Source: Melastoma dodecandrum
Taxonomy: Eukaryota > Streptophyta > Magnoliopsida > Myrtales > Melastomataceae
DNA: 64,000 nt
Reading direction: 5' to 3'
NCBI GenBank assembly: GCA_029817715.1
Contig: JARUPY010000471.1
Span: 3,534,001 to 3,598,000, forward strand
The number at the start of each line of letters is the position of its first letter. Position 1 is the stretch's first letter. A program made the position numbers and the translations under genes. Below the pieces are notes generated by a model. It did no database searches. It saw nothing but the letters and a program-made list of their open reading frames with translations, and had not been told where the DNA came from. This document shows positions 1 to 10,594 of this stretch, one piece after another.

Positions 1-164
1 ATAATTTGGGATATGCTTTATCTCTCTTCCTACTTTTGATAAGCAAAATAAATCGTTACACTTCTTATATGACTAGTATCGACTTATTTAGCCTGCGTTC
101 CTATCTACATAAGTAGAGTTCAAATTTGAACCTAGTGTGTCATACTAGGAACCACTCGGATTGA

Positions 165-1210
165 CCGAGAGGGCAGGACCAAGAGTTTTCACCTTTTCAG
201 CATCCTGTTCATGCAGCTTCTAGGGATCACAGACTTCATCAAGTATCGCGGATGCAGGGCATGAGAGACCACTGCTTTCAATTTTTCCCTCAAGTCTCGG
301 TACCTCATTTTCCTTTACCAAACGGAGCCATTCCGATTCCCATGGCCAATCCTGTTGTCCCAAGACCTCATGGATCTTCAAGACATATTAGGCTCGGGAC
401 AAACCAACCTCAAATTAGGGGGATGCCTGAGACAATGCGGATTCATTGTGACATTCCACATTTAGCATATGTTGATGTAAGAATCTCCTTTTTCAGCTGT
501 TCATGTTCATGTGCGTGTTCATGTTCATATCTGGCTGTTTACTATGTACTTGTTTGTTGTCCGAAGGAGGTAGCAATAATCGATCTCCCAGAGCACTACG
601 ACGTTAGGCACCATACGGATGATCATAGTGAAATGCGGATGGATATAGAGAACATGTCTTACGAGGTAACTCTCCGCGGGCATTGATCTTTACATGTGAC
701 CTACTGCACCTGCTTCTGTATTAGAAGACATACGCTTATGCATACAGAAGCTGATTTGGCTTATGCTGCAGGAGCTGCTCGCACTTGGTGAGCACATTGG
801 CAATGTAAATACTGGTTTGTCAGAAGAAAGCATCACTAGTCAGCTTCGGACAGGACCGTATTTGTTACCTTCAACTTATGCCAACGCAAAAGAGGGTGAG
901 AGTGTAGACGGGGAAGCCGCCAGTTGCATCATATGCCTGGTAGGAGGATTTGATTTAGTTTCATATGATTAATTTATCTCCACTCAAATGCAAGAAGTTC
1001 CCTCTGCACTTGATTGGGTCTCCTCTTTAACTCTTATTCTCAAATTTGCGATTGTGTTCTTAATAGGGAGACTACGAAAGCCATGAGGAGGTAGGGTATC
1101 TTGACTGCGGGCACGATTATCATGCCGAATGCTTAAAGCAGTGGCTTCTCGTGAAGAACGTCTGCCCGATATGCAAAACGCAGGCGTTCCCTGTTGAAGA
1201 TGGATGGTGA
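165..1210 (+). CDS. RING-H2 E3 ubiquitin ligase, MBR/HIP1-like, 5' end not determined
   Basis: Probable ubiquitin-protein ligase. Visible exons: open from about 165 to 476, 567-665, 772-939 and 1067-1210, all phase 0 with GT-AG borders; the frame upstream of 165 is closed by TGA, so earlier exons lie left of the window or further upstream. The last two exons join to a C3H2C3 RING: CIIC, then LDCGHDYHAEC, then CPIC, with spacing normal for RING-H2. The preceding segment ELLALGEHIGNVNTGLSEE resembles the helical region before the RING in MBR1/MBR2/HIP1 ligases. The protein ends shortly after the RING, as in that family. The RING call is firm; the subfamily and the N-terminal part are inference. 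Confidence 0.8.
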
Positions 1211-1939
1211 TCTGCAGAGAGGGTGACAAGATACCTCCTGCGGTGGAAGGGAACTCCTACTGGATATCACACTCCCCCTTGTAAGGGAGGAAATTATTTC
1301 ATGTGTATTTTGTAGATATTAATCTAACAATGTTTGTTTGCTTCGAGATTTATACCGGTGACCTTTAATGCGTCCAAACTAATTCTTTCTGCCTGGATGC
1401 ATGACTGGTTGTCCATTTCATTTGAGTAAAAAAAAAAGAGTTGTACAGACTTTTACTCTACTTCTGTATCCGTTCGTTCTCTTTTGCTTTTTGCTCTTTT
1501 GGTGTTTGACGATGTTAGCTTACTTAACACAGTCTTTTCCCAAGAACATTACTGGAAACAATCAATTTTGCCATCCCAACAGAGAGAACACAACTGTTAC
1601 AACGCCAAGCACTAAATCCACATCCATGGCCTTTAGAGAGTAGCCAAACTTTTTGAAGAAGAATCTGGTCCCAAACAAAAAAACATCTACTACGTGACTC
1701 GGACAGAGCAAAGAAGAAACAAAATTTGTATATGATGCTAATTAGAGATCCCGAATGCATTCCCATGTTACAATCGAAACATTAACCGCATCTACAAGCT
1801 AGAGTATCATAAAGGCACACGGGAATAACAATGGAAGGTTAGGAGGATAGGAAGTAGGCTTGCCATTCGTGAAGAGGACCCACTCATCAAATTCCAGCAG
1901 CCGGAGCTAGCTAGCTATATTGACGGTTAATAGCCTCAC
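1211..1939. other. Convergent 3' intergenic region
   Basis: Lies between the stop of the RING gene (+) and the stop of the Rab gene (-), so it should hold both 3'UTRs and both polyadenylation regions. T-rich and A-rich stretches are present. I see no gene, RNA or repeat here. Confidence 0.5.
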
Positions 1940-3403
1940 TCAAGCAGAACAGCAGCCGGCTTTCTTGACAGCGGAAACGTCATCCTTTGATCCGACATTG
2001 ATTGTCTGCCCCTTGGGCACAGAAGCAAGGTCATCGCCCACTTCCAGTGCTTTTCGGCTAACCACGCGGTATATTTGGGTGAGCACTTCAGTGAAAGCAT
2101 TCTCGACATTCAGGGACTCGAGGGCAGAAGTCTCCATGAAGAAGGTGTTTTCTCTCTCTGCAAAGGCCTTCGCATCCTCAGTAGACACGGAGCGCAAGTG
2201 ATGCAAGTCGGCCTTGTTTCCCAGAAGCATGATCACAATGTTAGAGTCTGTATGATCCCGGAGCTCCTTCAACCATCTCTCAACATTCTCAAAAGTGACG
2301 TGTCTTGTTACGTCATACACGAGCAATGCACCCACAGCTCCTCTGTAATATGCACTTGTGATAGCACGATATCTACATCAAAATAAAATAATTGCAAAAA
2401 TTTAAGATGGAATAAATAAAACTGATGCTTTTTTAATGCTGGTCTCAGGGGATAGGGACTGTGAGGAGGACGGCAGACACTATTTCCATATCTCAAATCA
2501 CCCCACAGAACCTGATTATTTAAGAAATTGATAAGCTACCCCAGGCGAGCATCGCATCAAATAGCACTTTCATTTTTAAAACCATAGTAAATTATTCAAG
2601 GAATTCTTATAGGCAGACCACAAACCAAACATGATTATCCTGATTCTATTAATTATTAGAACCACAAGCATTGGTAGACGCCAAACAAAGATGAGAGAAA
2701 GGTATGGAGACTAATCCAGATAGCTTATATACATTATTAAGTGAAACTTCCGTTTCTAATGGGTCAGCAGCATCCAACGCATGCTTGTGGAGTACTTAGT
2801 TAGGTCAAAACACTAGGTGATCTCCATGCTAGCTATCCAAGGAAGCAATACTCAAGGCATCAGTATTTTTCCAAACTCTGAAAGCTTGGATCCCAGATCA
2901 ATATAGTCAAATAAAAGAATCTTGGTTCCAAAAGAGACCACCTCAAGTTCTGGTGACTGGAGCTCATTGTTATCTATTCAAATTAACCGGGAAAGGAATC
3001 AAGGTTGTTTGTTTACGACAACAAACAACTCAAAGATCATCGCCAGGCACGCGAACCTAGATCTCTGGATCACATAGAAGGCTTTTCAGAACAAAAAAAA
3101 AAGAAAAAAAAAGAGGAAAAGGAGGGCCAAAGAACAAAAGGAAAGAGGAGGGAAGGCGTGGGGAACAAGAATGCGTAACCTCTCTTGTCCGGCGGTATCC
3201 CAAATCTGAGCCTTGACGACCTTCTCGTCGACGCGGATGCTCCTGGTGGCGAACTCGACACCGATCGTGGATTTAGACTCCAAGCTGAACTCGTTCCTGG
3301 TGAATCTGGAGAGGAGGTTAGATTTACCGACGCCGGAATCGCCGATCAGGACGACCTTGAAAAGGTAATCGTAGTCGTCATCGGCTTTGTATCCTCGGGC
3401 CAT
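1940..3403 (-). CDS. RABA1: Rab11-type small GTPase, RABA1 subclass
   Basis: Small GTPase of the plant RABA1 group (Rab11 family), which acts in trans-Golgi/recycling endosome traffic to the plasma membrane. Exon 1 is 3403-3180 and exon 2 is 2372-1940, giving 218 aa, the usual family length. Visible motifs: P-loop GDSGVGKS, switch I with STIGVEF, switch [10 protein letters not shown] completed across the intron as ERYR, NKAD for guanine recognition, and ETSAL. The C-terminus KKAGCCSA carries the double cysteine expected for geranylgeranylation. The single intron interrupts the codon after GQE, a common position in RABA genes. Start ATG gives [16 protein letters not shown], typical for RABA1. 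Nothing is missing; I expect an active GTPase. Confidence 0.95.
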
Positions 3404-3925
3404 TTTGAAGTACCCAAACCCCTCGGCGACGGAGAGATCGAGCCGCCGAGAAGAATCCCCGGAAGTCTTTGGGAATCAGCCGACGGAGGGAAGGAGGGAG
3501 AAAAGACGGCGGCTGCGAGAGAAAAATGGCTCCAAAAAAAAGGGCCTTAATTTTTTCCCTTCTTTTAATTTGATTTGATCGAAATCGGTCGTACCAATTT
3601 GAATAATAATAATAATAATAATACCTGGTCTTCTAAATCTGGAGGCTCATCCGTAAGATGGGCCGTAAGATGGGCCGTGGGCCCAGACCATGGGAAAATG
3701 GAATGAGCTTGGCCCCAATCCTTTTTTTTTTTGGTAGGTGGCTCCAATCCTTTTGGGGATAGGGGGCAGTAATGCCACGTCAGTTACGTACTCGGGTTGT
3801 CCTTATCACTCTCAGTCTCAGCTATAACTGATAAGTGCCACCTCCTCCCTCGGAAGAGGAGCAGCAGCGGCAGCAACAGCGCGACGACCTGCCCAGACCA
3901 GAAGAGGAAAAAGGCGAAAGACCAG
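3404..3925. promoter_or_regulatory. Shared head-to-head promoter region, RABA1 / HGO
   Basis: Only 522 bp separate the two start codons, so both promoters and 5'UTRs must share this space. It contains an (AAT)n run near 3604-3622, a repeated GTAAGATGGGCC unit at about 3653-3677, and ACGT cores near 3776-3790 (CCACGTCAG, TTACGTAC) that could bind bZIP factors. The GGGCC-containing repeats resemble site II-like (TGGGCC) elements of plant housekeeping promoters. Function is inference. Confidence 0.5.
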
Positions 3926-6361
3926 ATGGGCGACCACCCCTCGATCCCAGACGTCGACTACCTCCCCGGATTCCACAACCACTTCTCCTCTGAGGCCATC
4001 CCCGGCGCTCTCCCCTCCGGCCAGAACAACCCCCTCCTCTGTCCCCTCGGCCTCTATGCCGAGCAGATCTCCGGCACTTCCTTCACCTCCCCCCGCAAGT
4101 CCAACCTCCACACGTACCCTTCTCCTTCCCTTTCCCCTTCCCCTTGTGGTTTTCTGATCGCGTCGACGACTCCTTCTCGAGTTCCCGTCACCTTATTTTT
4201 TAGTTCCTGGTGTGTTGGTCAGATGGTTGTATCGGATCAAACCCTCGGTTACTCACGAGCCCTTTCAGCCGCTGCTACCGGCTCATGGGAAGCTCCTTAG
4301 TGAGTTTGATGCGTCCAACAGCTGCGCTACTCCGACTCAGTTGCGATGGAAGCCCGTCGTGATCCCTGATGCCCCGACTGATTTCGTCGATGGCTTGTTC
4401 ACCGTGTGCGGTGCTGGGAGTTCGTATCTTCGGCATGGATTTGCCATTCACATGTAATTTCCTTCAGCTTTTGTTGTTCGTAATTCATTTCTCGTGGGGG
4501 ATTTGTCGTTTTTTGGCAGCTCCAGATCATTCCTGTCTGTTTCTTCATTCATGGGTATCCTTTTGATGGAATGTTTGATTTTGGAGAATTCGTTGCTCTA
4601 ATTTTTAGATTAGTGATTAGTAGCTGCCCTGATGGTAAACCATAAGGGTATGGTGAAAACTCGCTGGAAAATTTTGAGCACTTTCAAAAGCTTTAAAAGT
4701 CCTTAGTGCTCAGAGTTTTGAATCTTTTGAAAGAGCCGTTTATTTCTAATGGTAATCTTATCTTCCATTGTCTGCAGGTACACCGCTAACAAATCGATGG
4801 ACAATGCCGCATTCTGCAATGCTGATGGCGATTTTTTAATTGTCCCGCAGGAAGGAAGTAAGTAATTGCAATCGCCCTGCTTGTCTGTAAATTTTTTTCT
4901 GGGTAAACTATAATTACTTTGTATGTTATAAAGGGCTATGGATCACAACTGAATGTGGAAGGCTTCTCGTATCGCCTGGCGAAGTCGTCGTTTTACCTCA
5001 GGGATTTCGTTTTAATGTGGCTCTACCTGATGGGCCTTCACGCGGTTATGTCGCAGAGATCTTCGGAACCCATTTTCAGCTTCCTGATTTGGGACCTATA
5101 GGTATGTGCTTACCGAAATAGTAAAAAAAAAAAGAGCAATAGAAAACGAATGAAGGATTTTGGTCCATGCTTATTGCGAGCGGATACTCGGTGCTTTGCA
5201 GGTGCCAATGGTCTTGCAGCCCCAAGGGATTTCCTTGCTCCAAAGGCTTGGTATGATGACAGTTCTTGCCCGGGGTATACTGTAATACAGAAGTACGGGG
5301 GTGAGCTTTTTGTTGCCAGACAAGACTTCTCTCCTTTCAACGTGGTTGCTTGGCATGGAAACTATGTTCCTTATAAGGTGAGTTACCTACTTCTGCTTCA
5401 GTATTCCATTTCTTTTAAAGTTTCTGCTCTGTGTGCATGGATGAATTGAAGAGTTGTTTTGCACTTATTCTCTACATGGTTGACCGAATCCTCATCCTCG
5501 TTGGTTTCAGTATGACTTGAGCAAGTTTTGTCCCTTCAATACTGTTTTAATAGATCATGGTGACCCTTCAGTTAATACAGGTAACCAACATTTTCTGAGT
5601 TTAAGTTCTTCTAAATTATTCATCTAACCTTTATGCCTGTGTTGCAGTGTTGACAGCACCGACTGATAAACCGGGCGTTGCATTGCTCGACTTTGTCATT
5701 TTCCCACCACGATGGTTGGTCGCGGAGCACACATTTCGGCCTCCTTATTTCCATCGCAATTGCATGAGTGAATTCATGGGACTTATCCATGGCGGTTATG
5801 AGGTAAATTTCTGTGGATCTTGCTACTGTTTTCAATGGAAAAATTGAGAACAAGATATATCACTTCCTGTAATGGTGGAACTATCTCGTGCTTCTCTACA
5901 TCTCAGAGGGTTTCTTTTTTTTCTTTTAGGCAAAAGCAGATTTTCTGCCGGGAGGTGCTAGCCTCCATAGTTGCATGACTCCACATGGTCCTGACACAAA
6001 AACTTTCGAGGTAACCCTTACCCCTGATTAAGCAATATTTCGATGCTCAGCTGCTGCCTTTATCGTTATATTAAAGTTCTTTACGTCGCCGAGAAAAAGA
6101 TAACGGAATCATGTGTTTGAAGGTAGATTTATGGCCCAGAGGGATGTCCAAAGCTTTTTGTTTTCCTGTATGTAGGCGAACATTGCTCAGGGTAATGAGG
6201 CAGGACCGCATAGAATCAAGGACACCATGGCATTCATGTTCGAGTCGTGCTTGATTCCTCGGATATGCAAATGGGCACTCAATTCCCCCTCCAGAGATCC
6301 CGACTATTACAAGTGTTGGATCGGCCTCCGACCCCACTTCTCTCCCCAGTCTGGCAAGTAA
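3926..6361 (+). CDS. HGO: Homogentisate 1,2-dioxygenase
   Basis: Iron(II) dioxygenase that opens the homogentisate ring to maleylacetoacetate in tyrosine degradation; it competes with tocopherol and plastoquinone synthesis for homogentisate. Nine exons: 3926-4113, 4223-4453, 4778-4857, 4934-5101, 5202-5377, 5511-5580, 5648-5802, 5930-6010, 6176-6361, total 444 aa. Family blocks are clear: [41 protein letters not shown], then [16 protein letters not shown] and [12 protein letters not shown], which carry the iron-binding His and Glu residues known from the human enzyme. At the exon 7/8 junction the usual AKADGFLPGG reads AKADFLPGG, one residue short of Arabidopsis as I recall it. An in-frame ATG at 3797 would add 43 residues; I chose 3926 because family members start about there. 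Confidence 0.95.
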
Positions 6362-7020
6362 AGCGCTGACGGCTCTTGGAATGGTCATGCAGCTGTTTAG
6401 TTAGTAGGCTCCATCCCCACAAAAGGCCAATAGGAAGGAAGGCCGGAAAAGCGAGATAGCTAGACAATACCCATACTTAAATAAGAGAAAAATGGTCTGT
6501 ATAGTGGTCTTACATCTTTGTATATTGGGAAAATAAACTCTTTTTATTCGTCCGCTGATGCGGCTTACGGGGAAAAGGCTGCCTTCTGTCTTTTCCTTCT
6601 TGTTTCCTTCTCTGACCAAGAGATGCCATCAACTAATACAAGGAATCTTCATTGGATTATCAAGCTTGTGTGTAAGATTTCCGCTTGCTTTTTCTATGAA
6701 TTAGGAAAAGGAGCACAGCAGATGATGTGGCGTTGTCGCCTTCAGAGTTGAGGGGCGGCTGGAGATGCCGGGGATATGGGGGACTCTTCTTACGTAATTC
6801 TTTTTCCTTTCGTCAGATCCCTCTAACTGCTGCAACAACTTGCCTGTTTTGCTTTCCAGGATGACTTCTTTGTTGTTTTATATGACCCCATAATACTGGC
6901 CTCACCTGTCTGCCTCATATCTTACCAGCTAACAACCTTCTTATACTTTTCTTTTCTATCGCGAAAGGGCTCGGGAAGGGTATTTCACCATACCCCTATG
7001 CAAGAAGAAGGTCTGGAAGG
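6362..7020. other. Intergenic region, HGO 3' end and first NCL promoter
   Basis: Contains the HGO 3'UTR and the upstream region of the first NCL gene, both on the plus strand. No coding frame of interest, no RNA gene and no convincing TATA box was seen. Confidence 0.4.
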
Positions 7021-9957
7021 ATGGAGGCAACTGGGGCAGCTCCTGTTTTCATGATTCTCTTTGTACTCACCATAGTTACTGAGGTTACTGCCAGGTTGAT
7101 TCCCAGCCACTCGCTTTCACTAATATCGGACGGCATTGATGCAGTCCAACACAAAAATGAGTCTATTCCGTTGATTTTTCTCCCTGGAGCGGTGTCTATT
7201 GATGATGCTTCAGAAGCGTGCCAGCAGCTGTATGGATTCCTCCCATGCTCGTCCAGCATGCTCGGGCATCTGTTCTTGGTAGTGGTGTATGAGTATCTGT
7301 TATTTCATGGGGAGACGTATTTGGCATCAGGTAGCGAGCAGATTTTCAAATTGCTTGGTCCTGGAATCTTCGGAGCCAGTGCTTTCCAGGTCCTTGAAGC
7401 TCTACCGGAGTCGCTGATCCTCCTCGGTATGTGCCAAAGTTGCCTGCTATTGCTAATTCATTTTTTGCGTAGATGGGAGAGTGACCTGGTTGTTCCACGA
7501 ATGTTTTGCAGCCTCAGGCCTTCTCAACTCGAAAGAGACTGCGCAAGAATATGTGGTTTCTGGGGTCGGCCTGTTGGCTGGATCTTCAATTTTACTTCTT
7601 ACATTACTCTGGGGAACCTGTGTCATCTTGGGAAGCAGAGATTTCTGCGAAGCGACAGAGGTTGCTCTCCCAAATCCAGGCAGTTCAAGCTCGAGAAAGC
7701 TACAATGGCTGCAGTTCTTTTCTTCCCTAAAACGTAACAATTCAGTAGACTCTTCATTTTTGTTTTGTTGACATCACAAAGAGAGTTTGGCGTGATGAAA
7801 ATCTGATAAAACGCAGGGTGCGGCGTCATTACTGATATGGAAACGAGTTACACGGCAAGAGTCATGGCTTTGTCTGTAATCCCTTTTGTGACGATTCAAC
7901 TCATGAAACTCTTTTCAGAGCCTTCTGCGCATGACATCATCATTCTGGGAAGTTTTTCTGTTTCAGTGGTGTGGCTGATGTTGTTCTTCTTCTACCAGGT
8001 ATATTCATCCTCATAAACACCAAGAGGTTTCTATCTCCACCTGGCATTGTTAATCGTTGGATGCTCTGGAATGGTCATTGCAGGTCTTCCAGCCTTATAT
8101 TCAGACGAGAAGACTGGAGTACGTGAAGCATGCGCACTTGGTAAGAAGGATTCTTCGGCATGTTCAAAAAAGGGCCCTAGGGAGATTATTGACAGATGAA
8201 GGTACCCCAAATGTCGAAGCCATAAGAAGGTATGCATCTTTAACTGTAGTGCCATTGACAATGTCATTTCTCAACTAGTTCAAGGTGTATCGCCATAAAG
8301 CCATGGCATGCTCTTGTAGTTGAGCTACGTGCTTCCATCACATTTTTGAATTTGCCTGATAAGGGACATTCCTTGCAGGTTGTTTGAAGAAATCGATCAA
8401 GACAACGATGATGCCATATCACTGACGGAATTGAAAGAGCTGCTAGTCGAAGTCAACTTTAAGCACACACACGTAAGTAGAGAAGAAGCAGTGGAAGAAG
8501 TGATGCGGGAATTCGATGTGGATGGAAACCGGAGCATAAGTAAGGAAGAGTTTGTTCAAGGATTCAGTAATTGGCTTCAGCAGGCCAAGCACGAAACGGG
8601 TGAGCAATCTCGCCGAGATTTGCTACAGGTACGACAGTATCAAGTATCTCTATCCTTCTGTGCTGGTATAAATATGCTTCCCTTGGCATGGATGCCTGAA
8701 GTGTTTGATATCCGTCACTCTGGGTCTCCCAGCCAATCATACAGAATAAAAGAGAAGAACGCAAACTGAAGCAGCAGTTTGTGTTTGAAATTCTTAGGCG
8801 TGTAAAGAGTAAATCCGTTGAGGGACTTTTAACTGAAACTGGAACGCCGGACGAATCTGCCATTCGAAGGTATCGCCGCACTGCTAAGCGTTCCTCATTT
8901 CTTTGGTTCATTCCCTGCAATGCTCAGACTGATTTCTTCATTGGATTTCAGCCTATTTGAGCGAGTGGACGTGAATGGTGATAATAGCATTTCTCAATCC
9001 GAGTTAAAGGACCTGGTAAGGGGGATCCAGTTTGGCGATGCTTCTTTCGATGTGGATGAGATTGTCGTGAAGATAATCGAAGTCTTCGGGAAAAGCGGGG
9101 AAGGCATGATATCAGGAGAGGATTTCGTCGCCGGCATTACCGGATGGCTTAACATGTATCATGCAGGTAAGAACAACAAGAAACCGAGTCAGATGCTGCA
9201 ATCTGAAGGCCGCGAAGACGATTTCTACCAAGTAAATGAGTACGCCATATGGACTTCTTAACTGTTCGTTCATTCGCATCTGTATGGTCTGAAAAGAGGC
9301 AATGTCTTGCGTGTCCGCTCTGCAGAGAACTTGGCAACAGACGGATAAGTTGGTCGACGAGGACAGAGACGAGCGAGCGGGAGGCGATAACTCGTTTTGG
9401 AAGTGGGTGAGATCGGTTTCCCTGTGTTTATTCGGGATAGCGATGCTCTCGGTGCTAGCGGAGCCCCTCATCGAAAGCGTACAGAAGTTCTCCGAGTCAG
9501 CAAACATACCGTCCTTCTACGTATCCTTCGTCCTGGTCCCACTGGCCACGAATGCGAGGGAAGCAGTCTCTGCCGTGAAGGAAACGAGACGGAAGAAGCC
9601 CCGGACCACCTCCCTGACATTCTCCGAGGTAGGTGACACCAACAGCACCATCATTAAGTTTCCGAACTCGCGACACTGCATATGCTAATTCATACGCTAA
9701 ACCGACAGATCTACGGGGGGGTGATAATGAGCAACATCCAGGGGCTGACGGTGCTGCTGGCGCTGGTGTATTTCCGGGGGCTGACGTGGGAGTTCTCGGC
9801 GGAGGTGCTGGTGGTGCTGATCATCTGCGGGGTGATGGGTGGTTTTGCAGGGTTCAGGACGACCTTCCCGGTGTGGACTTCCGTATTGGCGTACCTGGCG
9901 TACCCCGTGTCACTAGGCCTGGTTTATCTCCTTGACTATGTCCTTAATTACTCTTAA
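7021..9957 (+). CDS. NCL: NCL-type Na+/Ca2+ exchanger-like protein with duplicated EF-hand region (copy A)
   Basis: Cation/Ca2+ exchanger superfamily membrane protein of the plant NCL type. Nine exons: 7021-7426, 7512-7733, 7817-7998, 8084-8229, 8379-8628, 8733-8869, 8952-9231, 9326-9628, 9709-9957, total 724 aa against about 585 for Arabidopsis NCL. N-terminal signal-like segment, a first transmembrane block with an alpha-repeat (ALPESLILLASGL), a cytosolic EF-hand region, and a second block with PLATNAREAVSAV. EF loops begin at D325, D365 and D454 and look canonical; a fourth at G494-D505 has lost its first acidic residue. Exons 6-7 are a copy of exons 4-5. The tandem neighbour (copy B) has ALPDAMLIL and NASEAVSAI at the two ion sites, so copy A is the diverged one. 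Exon 6 acceptor chosen at 8732 by homology to exon 4. Confidence 0.85.
8084..9231 (+). repeat. Internal exon-pair duplication in NCL copy A (exons 4-5 to 6-7)
   Basis: Exons 4 (8084-8229) and 5 (8379-8628) and exons 6 (8733-8869) and 7 (8952-9231) encode parallel segments. RALGRLLTDEGTPNVEAIRR pairs with KSVEGLLTETGTPDESAIRS, and LFEEIDQDNDDAISLTELKE pairs with LFERVDVNGDNSISQSELKD. Both pairs start in phase 0, have a phase 2 intron at the same place, and end in phase 0. The insert is 417 nt (139 codons), which equals the length difference from the usual 585-residue protein. The nucleotide sequences have diverged strongly, so the event is old. Confidence 0.85.
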
Positions 9958-10594
9958 ATTAAAACAAAAAAAAAATGAGAAAGAAAAGCTGGTGGGTTAC
10001 CCATGTGACCGACCGACCATCCAAAACCAATTACACATCCTCAATCTCCGGATCAAATATCACATAATAATAATTTTAATCACGAGTCACTAATTAAAGT
10101 CTCCTTCTGTCTTGTCACATCCCTGACACAAGTAATAAGTAATATCAACGTCACCAACGCGACCTCTACTCGCCTGAAACACAACACCACCACCTCAACA
10201 CAACGCGGTCTGCCTACACACCTAAAATTAATAATCATAGCATTTTTTTTTTAATCCGAGTTAAAATATGAAGTTTATATGTAAAATTTTTAAAAGGGGG
10301 AAAAAAGAAAATAGGACGTACGTAAGTAAGCGTGGACTTTATTAACCCCACCCCCTCTTTTGGCATCCCCACCACCACTTGTTGTTTTTGTCGCCCCTTT
10401 TATCTCTCTCTCTCTCCGCGGAGAGATAAAAAAAGAAAAAGAAAAAGAGAGAGAGAGAGAGAGAGATCGTCCCCCAAGACAGTTTTGTTTGTTATATATA
10501 AAATGCTTTTTGGCAAACTCTTCCCCCCACACAGAGAAAGAAAGGAAGGCATCATCATCCATTTCTATCAACAAAATTCCATATCTGTACGTAG
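9958..10594 (+). promoter_or_regulatory. Promoter and 5' leader of NCL copy B
   Basis: A TATA-like TATATATAAAA lies at about 10493-10503, some 92 bp before the ATG. Just upstream is a (CT)n tract, a perfect 16-base palindrome TCTCTCCGCGGAGAGA at 10411-10426, and a (GA)n tract at about 10445-10466. GA/CT tracts near plant start sites are known targets of BPC (GAGA-binding) proteins. The 3'UTR of NCL copy A also ends in this region. Confidence 0.5.

Noticed and set aside
3797..3925. Upstream in-frame ATG for HGO adding 43 residues
   Set aside because: Family members start near 3926, and the added part is low-complexity Ser/Arg/Lys. Kept as a note only.
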